From NCBI GenBank assembly GCA_019308645.1, contig JAFDHR010000186.1:1-5297 (forward strand): a stretch of 5,297 nucleotides of DNA, written 5' to 3'. Under the pieces are notes generated by a model. The model was given only the letters and a program-made list of their open reading frames with translations, did not search any database and was not told the DNA's origin. Positions within the stretch are counted from its first letter, which is position 1. Each line of letters starts with the position of its first letter. Of the stretch, positions 1 to 5,297 are shown piece after piece. This stretch comes from Deltaproteobacteria bacterium (GTDB lineage Bacteria > Desulfobacterota > DSM-4660 > Desulfatiglandales > B25-G16). Made by a program: the position numbers and the translations under genes.

Positions 1-89
1 ACAGCATACTCAAATAAGGACAACCTGAAATTGAAAATTATGTTTTAAGGGTGATAAGTAGTTGAAATCGTTGAGACCAAATTAAAATA

Positions 90-1493
90 TCAGATTATTT
101 TGGACAGCAATGATTTGTAGTATTCTTTCATTGGGTTCGGGACATCTTCATAATGAGACAAATAAGTAGATGAAATGCTTTCAAGGTCATCGTAGGAAGT
201 TTCAAAAAGATCGATTTGTCTAAACTTAATGTGGACCATTAAATCTTTATTAAATAGATTGCTCCATTTCCAGTTGAAATAATCTTTTGTGCGAGAATAG
301 AGTTCGGTGCCAAACATGACTCGTAGGAGGGCATACAATACCGGGTTCACACTGGGGTCAGCGCTCATGCCAATACTAGTCTCAATCGGTTTCCCTGCGC
401 TAAAACTTGCTAGAGCTTGATCCTGCACTTTCTTGAGACTGATCTCATCAATCGAGAAATGATATTCCTGGCAGCGCTGCAAATGTAGCAAGGACATTAA
501 TGCCGCTTTACCATCTTTGGCTCTCTTCTGCGCTCTGATAAAATGTGCTTTTGCTAAAGAAGGTAGAAGCATTTCCTTATTTATAAAGCCTACTCTATGA
601 ACGATCGATTCAGCATTATTTATCAACTCGAATGAGACCCTGCTATCTTTAAGGAACGCTGACAATTCATTTTGACACCATTTTCTAAAAGATTTTTCTA
701 AGCTCTTGTGGCACCCAATAAGATATTGATACTCATGATCCGTCTTGAAATAACTAATCAACTGTGCGAGAAGCTCACTTTCTTGAATTCCAAAATTGTT
801 GATCTGGTTTATATCTGGGTCCTTATAATTTGGCAGAAGGGAAAATGATTTGACTGCGGATAGAAAATCTCTTTTGTCATCACGGACATTGGGTAGAGAC
901 ATTAATAGGTTTTCAAAAGAACTGATCAGAGATGGGTCGAGATAGTTACCATGATCCGAGATTATCTTAGACCAAGTATCGAGTTGCTCCGTGGTTGCTT
1001 TATAAAGAATTTCGACCAGAAAGGCACTGTCTTGGATTTGTCCGTAAACAGGTTTAATATCCTCTATTATCTTCCGGGAATCTGCATCCGAAATGACCTT
1101 ATCTAATTCAATTGCTTTCCATTTACTTTGAATTTGATTCAGGTGAGTAATTACCGATTCACGCTCAGCTACTAACTTCTTTATTCTTGGCGACCAAGGA
1201 CAAAGCGATTTCGACTCAAGTGAAATACGGAAGGCATTACGTGCATTTCCTAGACTCACCTGCTCCTGTATTTTGGTGTTGTAATGATTGTAAAGACCCT
1301 CAGCATAAATTTCACGTGCCTTCGTAGCCTCCCTATCAAGGTCTTTCTTGACATGAGACCCAACCCCTTTTTTGTCTAGTGTTTGGAGAGCTTTCGGAAA
1401 ATCCTTCTCAACAACTTGTCTCTGTATCTGTTCAGGAAGGCTTGCACAAGAGATGAATAGGATGAAAGTACCAATAAGCAGATATTTTTTCAT
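90..1493 (-). CDS. Predicted lipoprotein of unknown function (467 aa)
   Basis: I do not recognise the family. The N-terminus is a classic lipoprotein signal: two lysines (MKKY), a hydrophobic stretch LLIGTFILFI, then a lipobox-like FIS-C with the acceptor cysteine at residue 16. Phe at -3 is less common than Leu but Leu stands at -4. The mature protein should therefore be lipid-anchored and face the periplasm or cell exterior. The rest is mostly charged and probably helical, with no further membrane segment and no enzymatic motif that I can see. A GAGG Shine-Dalgarno sequence (1502-1505) sits 8 nt before the ATG and supports this start. It is the last minus-strand gene here, separated from the tRNA upstream by a terminator and about 350 noncoding bases. 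The C-terminus stops soon after a segment SSTYLSHYEDVPNP that I suspect is followed by more sequence in relatives, so truncation is possible. No clear terminator follows within positions 1-89. Confidence 0.8.
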   Translation of the reverse strand: MKKYLLIGTFILFISCASLPEQIQRQVVEKDFPKALQTLDKKGVGSHVKKDLDREATKAREIYAEGLYNHYNTKIQEQVSLGNARNAFRISLESKSLCPWSPRIKKLVAERESVITHLNQIQSKWKAIELDKVISDADSRKIIEDIKPVYGQIQDSAFLVEILYKATTEQLDTWSKIISDHGNYLDPSLISSFENLLMSLPNVRDDKRDFLSAVKSFSLLPNYKDPDINQINNFGIQESELLAQLISYFKTDHEYQYLIGCHKSLEKSFRKWCQNELSAFLKDSRVSFELINNAESIVHRVGFINKEMLLPSLAKAHFIRAQKRAKDGKAALMSLLHLQRCQEYHFSIDEISLKKVQDQALASFSAGKPIETSIGMSADPSVNPVLYALLRVMFGTELYSRTKDYFNWKWSNLFNKDLMVHIKFRQIDLFETSYDDLESISSTYLSHYEDVPNPMKEYYKSLLSKII

Positions 1494-1700
1494 GATCCAA
1501 TCCTCATCTAGCTTATCATTCTTTGCCTACTTCCTATACGTTAGCGTCAAACAGTTGTTTCTCCATCTTAAACGCACTAATAAGCTCAACTGTCTTTATG
1601 AAACTGATCCTGCAAACAATCCCACTTCTCTGTGTGAGAAATGGGGTACAGATATTAGATCATAGATTTCCTTATTATGGGTTAAATATTAGAGAATTTT

Positions 1701-1729
1701 CTTATATCAGATCGTGGTCAGCAGTACAA
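1701..1729 (-). promoter_or_regulatory. Candidate extended -10 promoter for the lipoprotein gene
   Basis: Read on the minus strand, TTGTAC (1724-1729) lies 17 nt before TATAAG (1701-1706), and the -10 is preceded by TGA, giving an extended -10 (TGATATAAG). The -10 matches the consensus at five of six positions and the -35 at only three. Transcription would start near 1694, leaving a leader of about 200 nt before the lipoprotein ATG. This is the best candidate I found for that gene, but the region is AT-rich and chance matches are likely. Confidence 0.4.
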
Positions 1730-1757
1730 TGCTATCAAAGATGGGAAGGGAGGTCAA
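1729..1757 (-). promoter_or_regulatory. Second candidate sigma-70-like promoter, overlapping the first
   Basis: Read on the minus strand, TTGACC (1752-1757; five of six consensus bases) is followed at exactly 17 nt by TAGCAT (1729-1734; four of six). It would start transcription near 1722, again toward the lipoprotein gene. Its -10 abuts and shares a base with the -35 of the neighbouring candidate, so the two would compete or be alternatives. Only one may be real. Confidence 0.3.
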
Positions 1758-1842
1758 ACGGTATTCGGAATTTGACTGAGCTCAAGTGCAGACCTTGTTT
1801 TTATTTGTTTCCAGAAATGAGGGGCAGAATCAATTTCTATGC

Positions 1843-1876
1843 AAAAAAGAAAAGGCCAACTTAAAAAAGTTGGCCT
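1843..1876 (-). terminator. Intrinsic terminator of the tRNA-Leu gene
   Basis: A perfect 10-bp inverted repeat (aggccaactt at 1853-1862, aagttggcct at 1867-1876) has a 4-base loop. On the minus strand it is followed directly by TTTCTTTTTT (1852-1843). GC-rich base pairs sit at the foot of the stem and a U-tract follows, as expected for Rho-independent termination. It begins 21 nt beyond the encoded CCA of the tRNA. It should separate tRNA transcription from the lipoprotein gene downstream. Confidence 0.9.
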
Positions 1877-1897
1877 CACTTGATTTATTGATGGTAT

Positions 1898-1985
1898 TGG
1901 TGCCGGAGGTCGGAATCGAACCGACACGGACACGAGGCCCGGAGGATTTTGAGTCCTCTGCGTCTACCAATTTCACCACTCCGGC
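1898..1985 (-). tRNA. tRNA-Leu (anticodon CAA), CCA encoded
   Basis: A complete class II tRNA of 88 nt including CCA. The acceptor stem pairs GCCGGAG with CTCCGGC, the discriminator is A, and CCA is encoded at 1900-1898. The D-arm contains AATTGGTAGA. The anticodon stem GAGGA/TCCTC encloses the loop CTCAAAA, so the anticodon is CAA (1951-1949), which reads UUG codons. The long variable arm forms its own stem, CGGGC/GTCCG with loop CTCGT, as expected for leucine tRNAs. The T-stem GTCGG/CCGAC encloses TTCGATT. I see no mismatch in any stem. It has its own consensus promoter and terminator, so it is a single-gene transcription unit. Confidence 0.97.
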
Positions 1986-1995
1986 ATTGGTTTTG

Positions 1996-2023
1996 ATTAT
2001 AATTAAAAGGGATAGGTTGTCAA
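1996..2023 (-). promoter_or_regulatory. Consensus sigma-70 promoter of tRNA-Leu
   Basis: On the minus strand, a perfect -35 TTGACA (2023-2018) is separated by 16 nt from a perfect -10 TATAAT (2001-1996). Transcription should start near 1990-1989, only a few bases before the mature tRNA 5' end at 1985. Two perfect hexamers fit the strong constitutive expression usual for tRNA genes. The promoter lies between the tRNA and the stop codon of the small gene upstream, so the tRNA does not depend on read-through. Confidence 0.9.
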
Positions 2024-2045
2024 TAGAATAACCCCGGATCAACCA

Positions 2046-2399
2046 CTAAAAAAGCCCCTTTTTTTCTACACACATCTTCTCAAAAAATTCCTTGATTTTC
2101 ATGGCCTTTCCTATCCAGCCGATATATCTAATACCTTCTTTATTTGCATATCGCATGGCCAGTTCTCCTTCCCTCCGGTTGTCTGAATAATAGATGCAGA
2201 GGACATATTCATCTGTTTTTATATCAGGATCAAGAAGGACCGTAGCGCATGTAAAGTTATGTTCAGATATTTCCTGGTGAGCTATAGCTATAAGGAAGCT
2301 CCGATTGGATGAAAAAAAAAGATATTTCCCATTAAAAGGGATTTTTTGACTACCTTTCTTTTCAATCCATTCCCAGGTCTCATCTTTGTAAGTACGCAT
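2046..2399 (-). CDS. Small conserved-looking soluble protein (117 aa), function unknown
   Basis: A 117-aa soluble protein without signal peptide or membrane segment. The pattern is GKYLFFSSN (about residues 24-32), then TDEYVLCIYYSDNRREGELA (about 62-81), then GIRYIGWIG. It faintly recalls small DUF1917/BLES03-like proteins, some annotated as putative phosphothreonine lyase domain proteins, in which a strand such as 'VLCIYY.D' is followed by a basic helix. That link is from memory and weak, and I see no catalytic motif that would support an enzymatic claim. The ATG at 2399 has no Shine-Dalgarno sequence before it; the bases upstream are a run of A and T including TATATT about 6 nt before the ATG, so a leaderless mRNA is possible. 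There is an in-frame TGA shortly upstream, so the gene cannot extend far. It ends 22 nt before the tRNA promoter and has no convincing terminator of its own. It is transcribed away from the racemase gene. Confidence 0.7.
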   Translation of the reverse strand: MRTYKDETWEWIEKKGSQKIPFNGKYLFFSSNRSFLIAIAHQEISEHNFTCATVLLDPDIKTDEYVLCIYYSDNRREGELAMRYANKEGIRYIGWIGKAMKIKEFFEKMCVEKKGLF

Positions 2400-2471
2400 A
2401 AATAAAATATATCAAAAATTCTTACAAAGAAGCTATGAAATTTTGAGAAGAAATATGATTCACTTGATATT

Positions 2472-2503
2472 AAATAACGTTACTGCTAAAGGAAACGTAA
2501 TTT
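2472..2503. repeat. Inverted repeat in the leader of the racemase/MBL genes (possible operator)
   Basis: AAATAACGTT (2472-2481) and AACGTAATTT (2494-2503) are inverted copies that match at nine of ten positions, 12 nt apart. The centre-to-centre distance is 22 nt, about two helical turns. The left arm includes a perfect 8-base palindrome, TAACGTTA (2475-2482). It lies 41-72 nt before the racemase ATG, close to weak promoter-like hexamers (TATGAT at 2454-2459; TTGATA at 2464-2469). It could be a regulator-binding site for the divergent genes or a leader hairpin. No known regulator consensus was recognised. Confidence 0.35.
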
Positions 2504-2543
2504 GTTGTCTATGTGAAGGATGTTTTTTTAAAAGGAGAATAAA

Positions 2544-3686
2544 ATGGGTTGTGCATTAGAAGGGATCAAAATCATAGATTTATCGAGGATGTTACCTGGT
2601 CCATACTGCTCTATGATTCTGGCAGATCATGGAGCAAGTGTAATAGCAATTGAGGACAAGAGGTTTATGGCAGATGATATCTTTTTATCTCCTGTAAACA
2701 GGAACAAGGATCATATGACATTAAACTTAAAGACAAAAGAAGGACAAGAGATATTCTTTAAATTGATAAGAGAAGCTGATGTCCTTATGGAAGGATTTAG
2801 GCCTGGTGTAACTAAAAGGCTCGGCATAGACTATGAGGTATCAAAGAAAATCAATCCAGGAATCATCTATTGCTCTATTACCGGTTATGGTCAGGATGGG
2901 CCATTCAGGGATATAGCAGGGCACGATGTCAATTATCTAAGTTTTGCTGGTATACTGGATATAATTGGTGAAAAGGATGGGTCTCCTTGTATCCCTGGCA
3001 TACAGATAGCTGATCTGGTTGGAGGAGGGATGAATGCAGCTATCGGTATCCTTTTGGCCATTGTAGCAAGAGAGAGGACTGGCAAGGGACAATATATCGA
3101 TATATCCATGACCGACGGTATGGTTGGTCTTTTACCTGTACCTCTTCATATCTTTCAGAAAAATGGCATAGTTCCACAGAGATCAGACACCTTTCTCTCC
3201 CATCGATATGCATGCTACAATGTCTATGAGACTGCTGACAGAAGATATATCTCCATTGGTGCCGTGGAAAACCGATTCTGGCAGAATCTATGCGATGTTT
3301 TAGATGTGCCTGAATATGGTCCTTTACAATATGATGATAATCACAGGGAGGAGATACTGGATTTTATTAGGAGCGCCTTCAAAAAAAAGACTTTAGAACA
3401 GTGGATTGAAGTATTAAGGGATAAAGATGTCTGCTGGGGAAAGGTCCAAGATCTAACCGAGGTCTTAAATGACCCACTTTTTTTAGCCAGGGATATGGTC
3501 GGCGAGGTCAAGGATAATAAAGGAAATTCCGTAAAAGTACTGGGGATACCTGTCAAACTCAGTGACACACCAGGATCTATCCGCACGGCACCGGTTGGTT
3601 TTGGAGAAAGCACGAAAAAGATATTAGAAGGACTTGGCTATACGGAAAGAGATATTGAGGGATTTATGGAAAAAGGAGTCGTTTGA
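2544..3686 (+). CDS. Family III CoA-transferase / alpha-methylacyl-CoA racemase homologue
   Basis: A full-length member (380 aa) of the CaiB/BaiF family III CoA-transferases, cytoplasmic, acting on acyl-CoA thioesters. It looks closest to the alpha-methylacyl-CoA racemase branch. The N-terminal block LEGIKIIDLSRMLPGPYCSM (5-24) is the family signature. GYGQDGPFRDIAGHDVNY (114-131) places His127, and IADLVGGGM (155-163) places Asp157, the position of the catalytic aspartate in both racemases and transferases. YISIGAVENRFW (235-246) places Glu242. This His/Asp/Glu set matches positions 126, 156 and 241 of the Mycobacterium tuberculosis racemase with a one-residue offset. The segment RTGKGQYIDISMTDG (178-192) is also typical. 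A strong AAAGGAG (2531-2537) sits 6 nt before the ATG. Odd points are LSHRYACYNVYE (218-229), where relatives usually have a Gly-Gly pair, and KDHMTLNL (55-62) in place of the usual KRSVALDL. CoA transfer rather than epimerisation remains possible, and the substrate is unknown. It is followed at 17 nt by the MBL gene, so the two form an operon. Confidence 0.93.
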   Translation: MGCALEGIKIIDLSRMLPGPYCSMILADHGASVIAIEDKRFMADDIFLSPVNRNKDHMTLNLKTKEGQEIFFKLIREADVLMEGFRPGVTKRLGIDYEVSKKINPGIIYCSITGYGQDGPFRDIAGHDVNYLSFAGILDIIGEKDGSPCIPGIQIADLVGGGMNAAIGILLAIVARERTGKGQYIDISMTDGMVGLLPVPLHIFQKNGIVPQRSDTFLSHRYACYNVYETADRRYISIGAVENRFWQNLCDVLDVPEYGPLQYDDNHREEILDFIRSAFKKKTLEQWIEVLRDKDVCWGKVQDLTEVLNDPLFLARDMVGEVKDNKGNSVKVLGIPVKLSDTPGSIRTAPVGFGESTKKILEGLGYTERDIEGFMEKGVV

Positions 3687-3691
3687 GGGGG

Positions 3692-3697
3692 AAAGGA
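3692..3697 (+). promoter_or_regulatory. Ribosome binding site that decides the MBL start
   Basis: AAAGGA lies 6 nt before the ATG at 3704. The frame is also open to a TTG at 3683, overlapping the racemase stop, with AAAAGGAG (3671-3678) only 4 nt before it. The ATG has the better spacing and the better codon, and the extra residues from the TTG (RGKGFL) look unlike a protein start, so I use 3704. Confidence 0.65.
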
Positions 3698-3703
3698 TTT
3701 CTT

Positions 3704-4600
3704 ATGTGGGTAAAGGAACCTGGTACAATTACTGAAAGGATTGAATTTTTAGGTCGCACAGAGCTGTGTTCTTATCTCGTGAAAGGTGATACATATGCCT
3801 TGCTCGGTGGAGCAATGGCACATGTCATACCTGATGTGCTCACCCAGCTAAATAATCTTGGAGTAGATCTGGAGAGAATCAGGCATCTTGTTATTCTCCA
3901 TAGCCATTATGATCACCTCGGTATGGCTCCATATCTTGCACGAAAGTGGCCGTGGCTTAAGGTTGCTATTAGCAAAGTTGGGGCACGTATCCTAAAAAAT
4001 CAAAAGGCCCTGAAGGTAATACAGGGGTATAACAACTCGATGGTAAAGACAGCACATGGTGCTGGTCAGATTGAACCATTAAATCTTGCAAAAGAGGGAT
4101 TTCCTGTTCATTTTATTGTTAATGGTGGAATGGAGCTTGATCTTGGTAATAGAGTTAAGCTTCAGGTTATTGATGTTCCAGGACATTCTGTGTGCAGTAT
4201 AGCTGCCTATTTCCCCCGGGAATATGCCCTTTTCCCCTCTGACAGCATTGGGTCTCTGACAGAAGAAAGAATCCTGCCTATGGGCAGCTCGAATTATGAT
4301 GATTTTCAGGAAAGTATTAACAAGCTCAGCAATGTTAACGCAGAGATTATCTGCTTAGAACACTTTGGGGCCCTCACACCACCTGAGGGCATTGAGTTTT
4401 GTGAAAGAGTTAAAAAGGAGGCCAAAGATTTTCGAAAGGAAATGATAGATACCTACAAGAGAGAGGCAGACATAGAGCTCACCATAGAGGAGCTTGCAAA
4501 AGATTTCGATTGTGGGTTATCAAAGGCGGGGCTTTTACAAGAGGACCTATTAAAAGATATATTAAAGAGAATGGTTACATTTGTTAACCACATAGAATAA
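3704..4600 (+). CDS. Metallo-beta-lactamase fold hydrolase
   Basis: A 298-aa cytoplasmic MBL-fold enzyme with a nearly complete metal site. HSHYDH (residues 66-71) gives the His-x-His-x-Asp-His motif that binds two metals. His161 (VPGHS), Asp180 (FPSDS) and His220 (CLEHFG) supply the remaining ligands. This ligand set is typical of glyoxalase II-like and lactonase-like hydrolases, which cleave thioesters, lactones or similar esters, usually with zinc or iron. The aspartate normally found in the first motif (often LIDTG) is absent; the equivalent strand reads YALLGGAM (31-38). The C-terminal stretch from about residue 231 is helical and charged, and could cover the active site or mediate dimerisation. 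It has no signal peptide. Its place 17 nt after the acyl-CoA racemase homologue suggests a shared substrate, perhaps as a thioesterase, but this is inference. No terminator is visible after the stop, so transcription may continue into the CGGC gene. Confidence 0.9.
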   Translation: MWVKEPGTITERIEFLGRTELCSYLVKGDTYALLGGAMAHVIPDVLTQLNNLGVDLERIRHLVILHSHYDHLGMAPYLARKWPWLKVAISKVGARILKNQKALKVIQGYNNSMVKTAHGAGQIEPLNLAKEGFPVHFIVNGGMELDLGNRVKLQVIDVPGHSVCSIAAYFPREYALFPSDSIGSLTEERILPMGSSNYDDFQESINKLSNVNAEIICLEHFGALTPPEGIEFCERVKKEAKDFRKEMIDTYKREADIELTIEELAKDFDCGLSKAGLLQEDLLKDILKRMVTFVNHIE

Positions 4601-4698
4601 ACACATGCGTCCGTTACTGCTGCTTTCTGTTTGTTTAATCATCGTAGACAGTATATTGGTAATAAATTGCCTTACATTTTTTAATAAAAGGAGATGAC

Positions 4699-5145
4699 AT
4701 GGAAGAGAAAACAAAGATTGGTATAATCATTTGTGACCGCTACCGCAGGTGTGCAGGCGGTAAATGTTTCAGATCGTTGCGGAACAGAGAAGGCGCCTTC
4801 AGCCGGTACAAGGATATGGGAGTTGAAGTTGTCGGGTATACTACGTGTGATGGGTGTCCTGGTGGCAATGTTGAATATGCTGTGGAGGAAATGATGGGAA
4901 ACGGAGCGAAAGCGATACACCTTGCTACCGGACTAATTGTAGGATATCCCCCATGTCCTTATATCATGTATTTTTATGACTTTATCAAAACAAAATATGG
5001 CCTTGAAGTCGTTTATGGCACTCATCCTATACCGCAAAAATATCTCACTATGCATAATAAATTGGAAACATGGAATGATCCCAAGTGGGAAGACATAATT
5101 CAGCCTACATTAGTTGATGAAAAAACCCGCCTAACCTATGATTAA
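4699..5145 (+). CDS. CGGC-domain protein, cysteine-rich, putative metal binding
   Basis: A 148-aa cytoplasmic protein that I assign to the CGGC-domain family, common in anaerobes, of unknown function and suspected to bind metal. Three blocks support this. The first is KIGIIICDRYRRCAGGKCFR (6-25), with Cys12, Cys18 and Cys23. The second is TTCDGCPGGN (48-57), with Cys50 and Cys53 at the position of the name-giving CGGC; here the motif reads CDGC. The third is HLATGLIVGYPPCPYI (74-89), with His74 and Cys86; many members have an additional Cys in the part that here reads ATG. The block VVYGTHPIP (104-112) adds His109. A strong AAAGGAG (4687-4693) lies 5 nt before the ATG. The 98-nt gap from the MBL gene contains neither a clear terminator nor a convincing promoter, so it may be the third gene of the operon or have its own weak promoter. 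The function is not known. Confidence 0.88.
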   Translation: MEEKTKIGIIICDRYRRCAGGKCFRSLRNREGAFSRYKDMGVEVVGYTTCDGCPGGNVEYAVEEMMGNGAKAIHLATGLIVGYPPCPYIMYFYDFIKTKYGLEVVYGTHPIPQKYLTMHNKLETWNDPKWEDIIQPTLVDEKTRLTYD

Positions 5146-5171
5146 CAAACGAGTGTAGAAATTAGGTAATG

Positions 5172-5206
5172 TCAGTCCCGATCAATCAGCGATTTTTTTG
5201 GACTGA
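5172..5206 (+). terminator. Possible weak terminator or leader hairpin after the CGGC gene
   Basis: TCAGTCC (5172-5178) pairs perfectly with GGACTGA (5200-5206) around a 21-base loop. The overlapping pair AATCAG (5184-5189) and CTGATT (5203-5208) is an alternative that excludes it. A run of seven T's lies inside the loop (5193-5199), and TTTATTTG follows the right arm. The stem is short and the loop long, so efficient termination is doubtful. Nothing else is seen in 5146-5297. Confidence 0.3.
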
Positions 5207-5297
5207 TTTATTTGACTTCATAATGGCAGTGTGTCCGAATTATTTCCCATCAATCCAACTAAGGCGTTTCCTTTTTATCATTTAATGTCTAATTAAA

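Larger units (their letters stand above)
1494..1842. other. Gene-free stretch between lipoprotein gene and tRNA terminator
   Basis: About 350 bases with no credible coding sequence. Plus-strand open frames exist across it, but they lack a good ribosome binding site and family-like sequence, and one runs on into the antisense of the tRNA or its terminator. On the minus strand it must hold the promoter and leader of the lipoprotein gene. Two promoter-like signals lie at 1701-1757, and the lipoprotein ribosome binding site lies at 1502-1505. I recognise no riboswitch or known small RNA. Confidence 0.6.

Noticed and set aside
1..89. Search for a terminator after the lipoprotein gene
   Set aside because: No stable hairpin followed by a T-run on the minus strand was found in these bases.
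1372..1665. Plus-strand open frame of 97 codons
   Set aside because: Its first part is antisense to the lipoprotein N-terminus, with no ribosome binding site and no recognisable sequence.
1523..1864. Plus-strand open frame of 113 codons over the gene-free stretch
   Set aside because: No ribosome binding site, odd composition, and it ends inside the tRNA terminator; most likely chance. A decayed gene cannot be fully excluded.
1786..2031. Plus-strand open frame of 81 codons containing EVGIEPTRTRGPEDFESSAS
   Set aside because: It is the antisense translation of the tRNA-Leu gene, a well-known spurious protein pattern.
1830..2042. Minus-strand open frame of 70 codons containing AGVVKLVDAEDSKSSGPRVR
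   Set aside because: It is the direct translation of the tRNA-Leu gene itself, often mis-annotated as a protein; the tRNA, its promoter and its terminator explain the region.
2044..2062. A/T-rich hairpin (aaaaaag/ctttttt around three C's) at the end of the small gene as a terminator
   Set aside because: The stem is nearly all A-T, the loop is three bases, and it overlaps coding sequence; too weak to call.
3341..3613. Minus-strand open frame of 90 codons
   Set aside because: Shadow inside the well-supported racemase homologue.
3683..3703. Longer start of the MBL gene at a TTG overlapping the racemase stop
   Set aside because: The ATG at 3704 has a better codon and a well-spaced AAAGGA; the added residues are not typical of the family start. 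Translational coupling from the TTG remains a minor possibility.
4681..4920. Minus-strand open frame of 79 codons
   Set aside because: Shadow opposite the CGGC gene and its ribosome binding site.

Overview
The window is about 40% GC and has a plain two-sided layout. On the left, three features are on the minus strand: a 467-aa predicted lipoprotein, a tRNA-Leu(CAA) gene, and a small 117-aa protein. On the right, three genes are on the plus strand: a family III CoA-transferase/alpha-methylacyl-CoA racemase homologue, a metallo-beta-lactamase (MBL) fold hydrolase, and a CGGC-domain protein. The two halves diverge from a 144-bp AT-rich gap at 2400-2543. I see no insertion sequence, CRISPR array, phage gene or integrase.

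The organism is probably an anaerobic bacterium. Acyl-CoA racemase-like enzymes, MBL hydrolases and cysteine-rich CGGC proteins are a common mix in syntrophic or sulfate-reducing Desulfobacterota and in some clostridia. The lipoprotein-type signal peptide, strong AGGAG ribosome binding sites and a consensus sigma-70 promoter point to Bacteria rather than Archaea. A Desulfobacterota-like source is my best guess; it is an inference, not a demonstration.

Region by region: 90-1493 (minus) is an unrecognised lipoprotein that may be short at its C-terminus. 1494-1842 has no gene but carries two overlapping minus-strand promoter-like signals. 1843-2023 is a self-contained tRNA unit, with a consensus promoter (TTGACA-16-TATAAT), a complete tRNA-Leu with encoded CCA, and a perfect 10-bp intrinsic terminator. 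2046-2399 (minus) is a small soluble protein with no visible Shine-Dalgarno sequence. 2400-2543 holds a near-perfect inverted repeat in the leader of the plus-strand genes. 2544-4600 is a tight pair, racemase homologue then MBL hydrolase, 17 nt apart and each with its own ribosome binding site. 4699-5145 is the CGGC protein after a 98-nt gap. 5146-5297 is noncoding, with a possible weak hairpin.

The racemase/transferase and MBL enzyme are very likely co-transcribed and probably act on the same acyl-CoA or acid metabolite. One would epimerise an acyl-CoA or move its CoA, and the other would hydrolyse an ester, thioester or lactone. Substrates cannot be read from the sequence. I found no convincing new defence or mobile system. 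The most interesting leads are the divergent active-site surroundings of the racemase homologue, the variant cysteine motif of the CGGC protein, and the untranslated stretch between the tRNA terminator and the lipoprotein gene.
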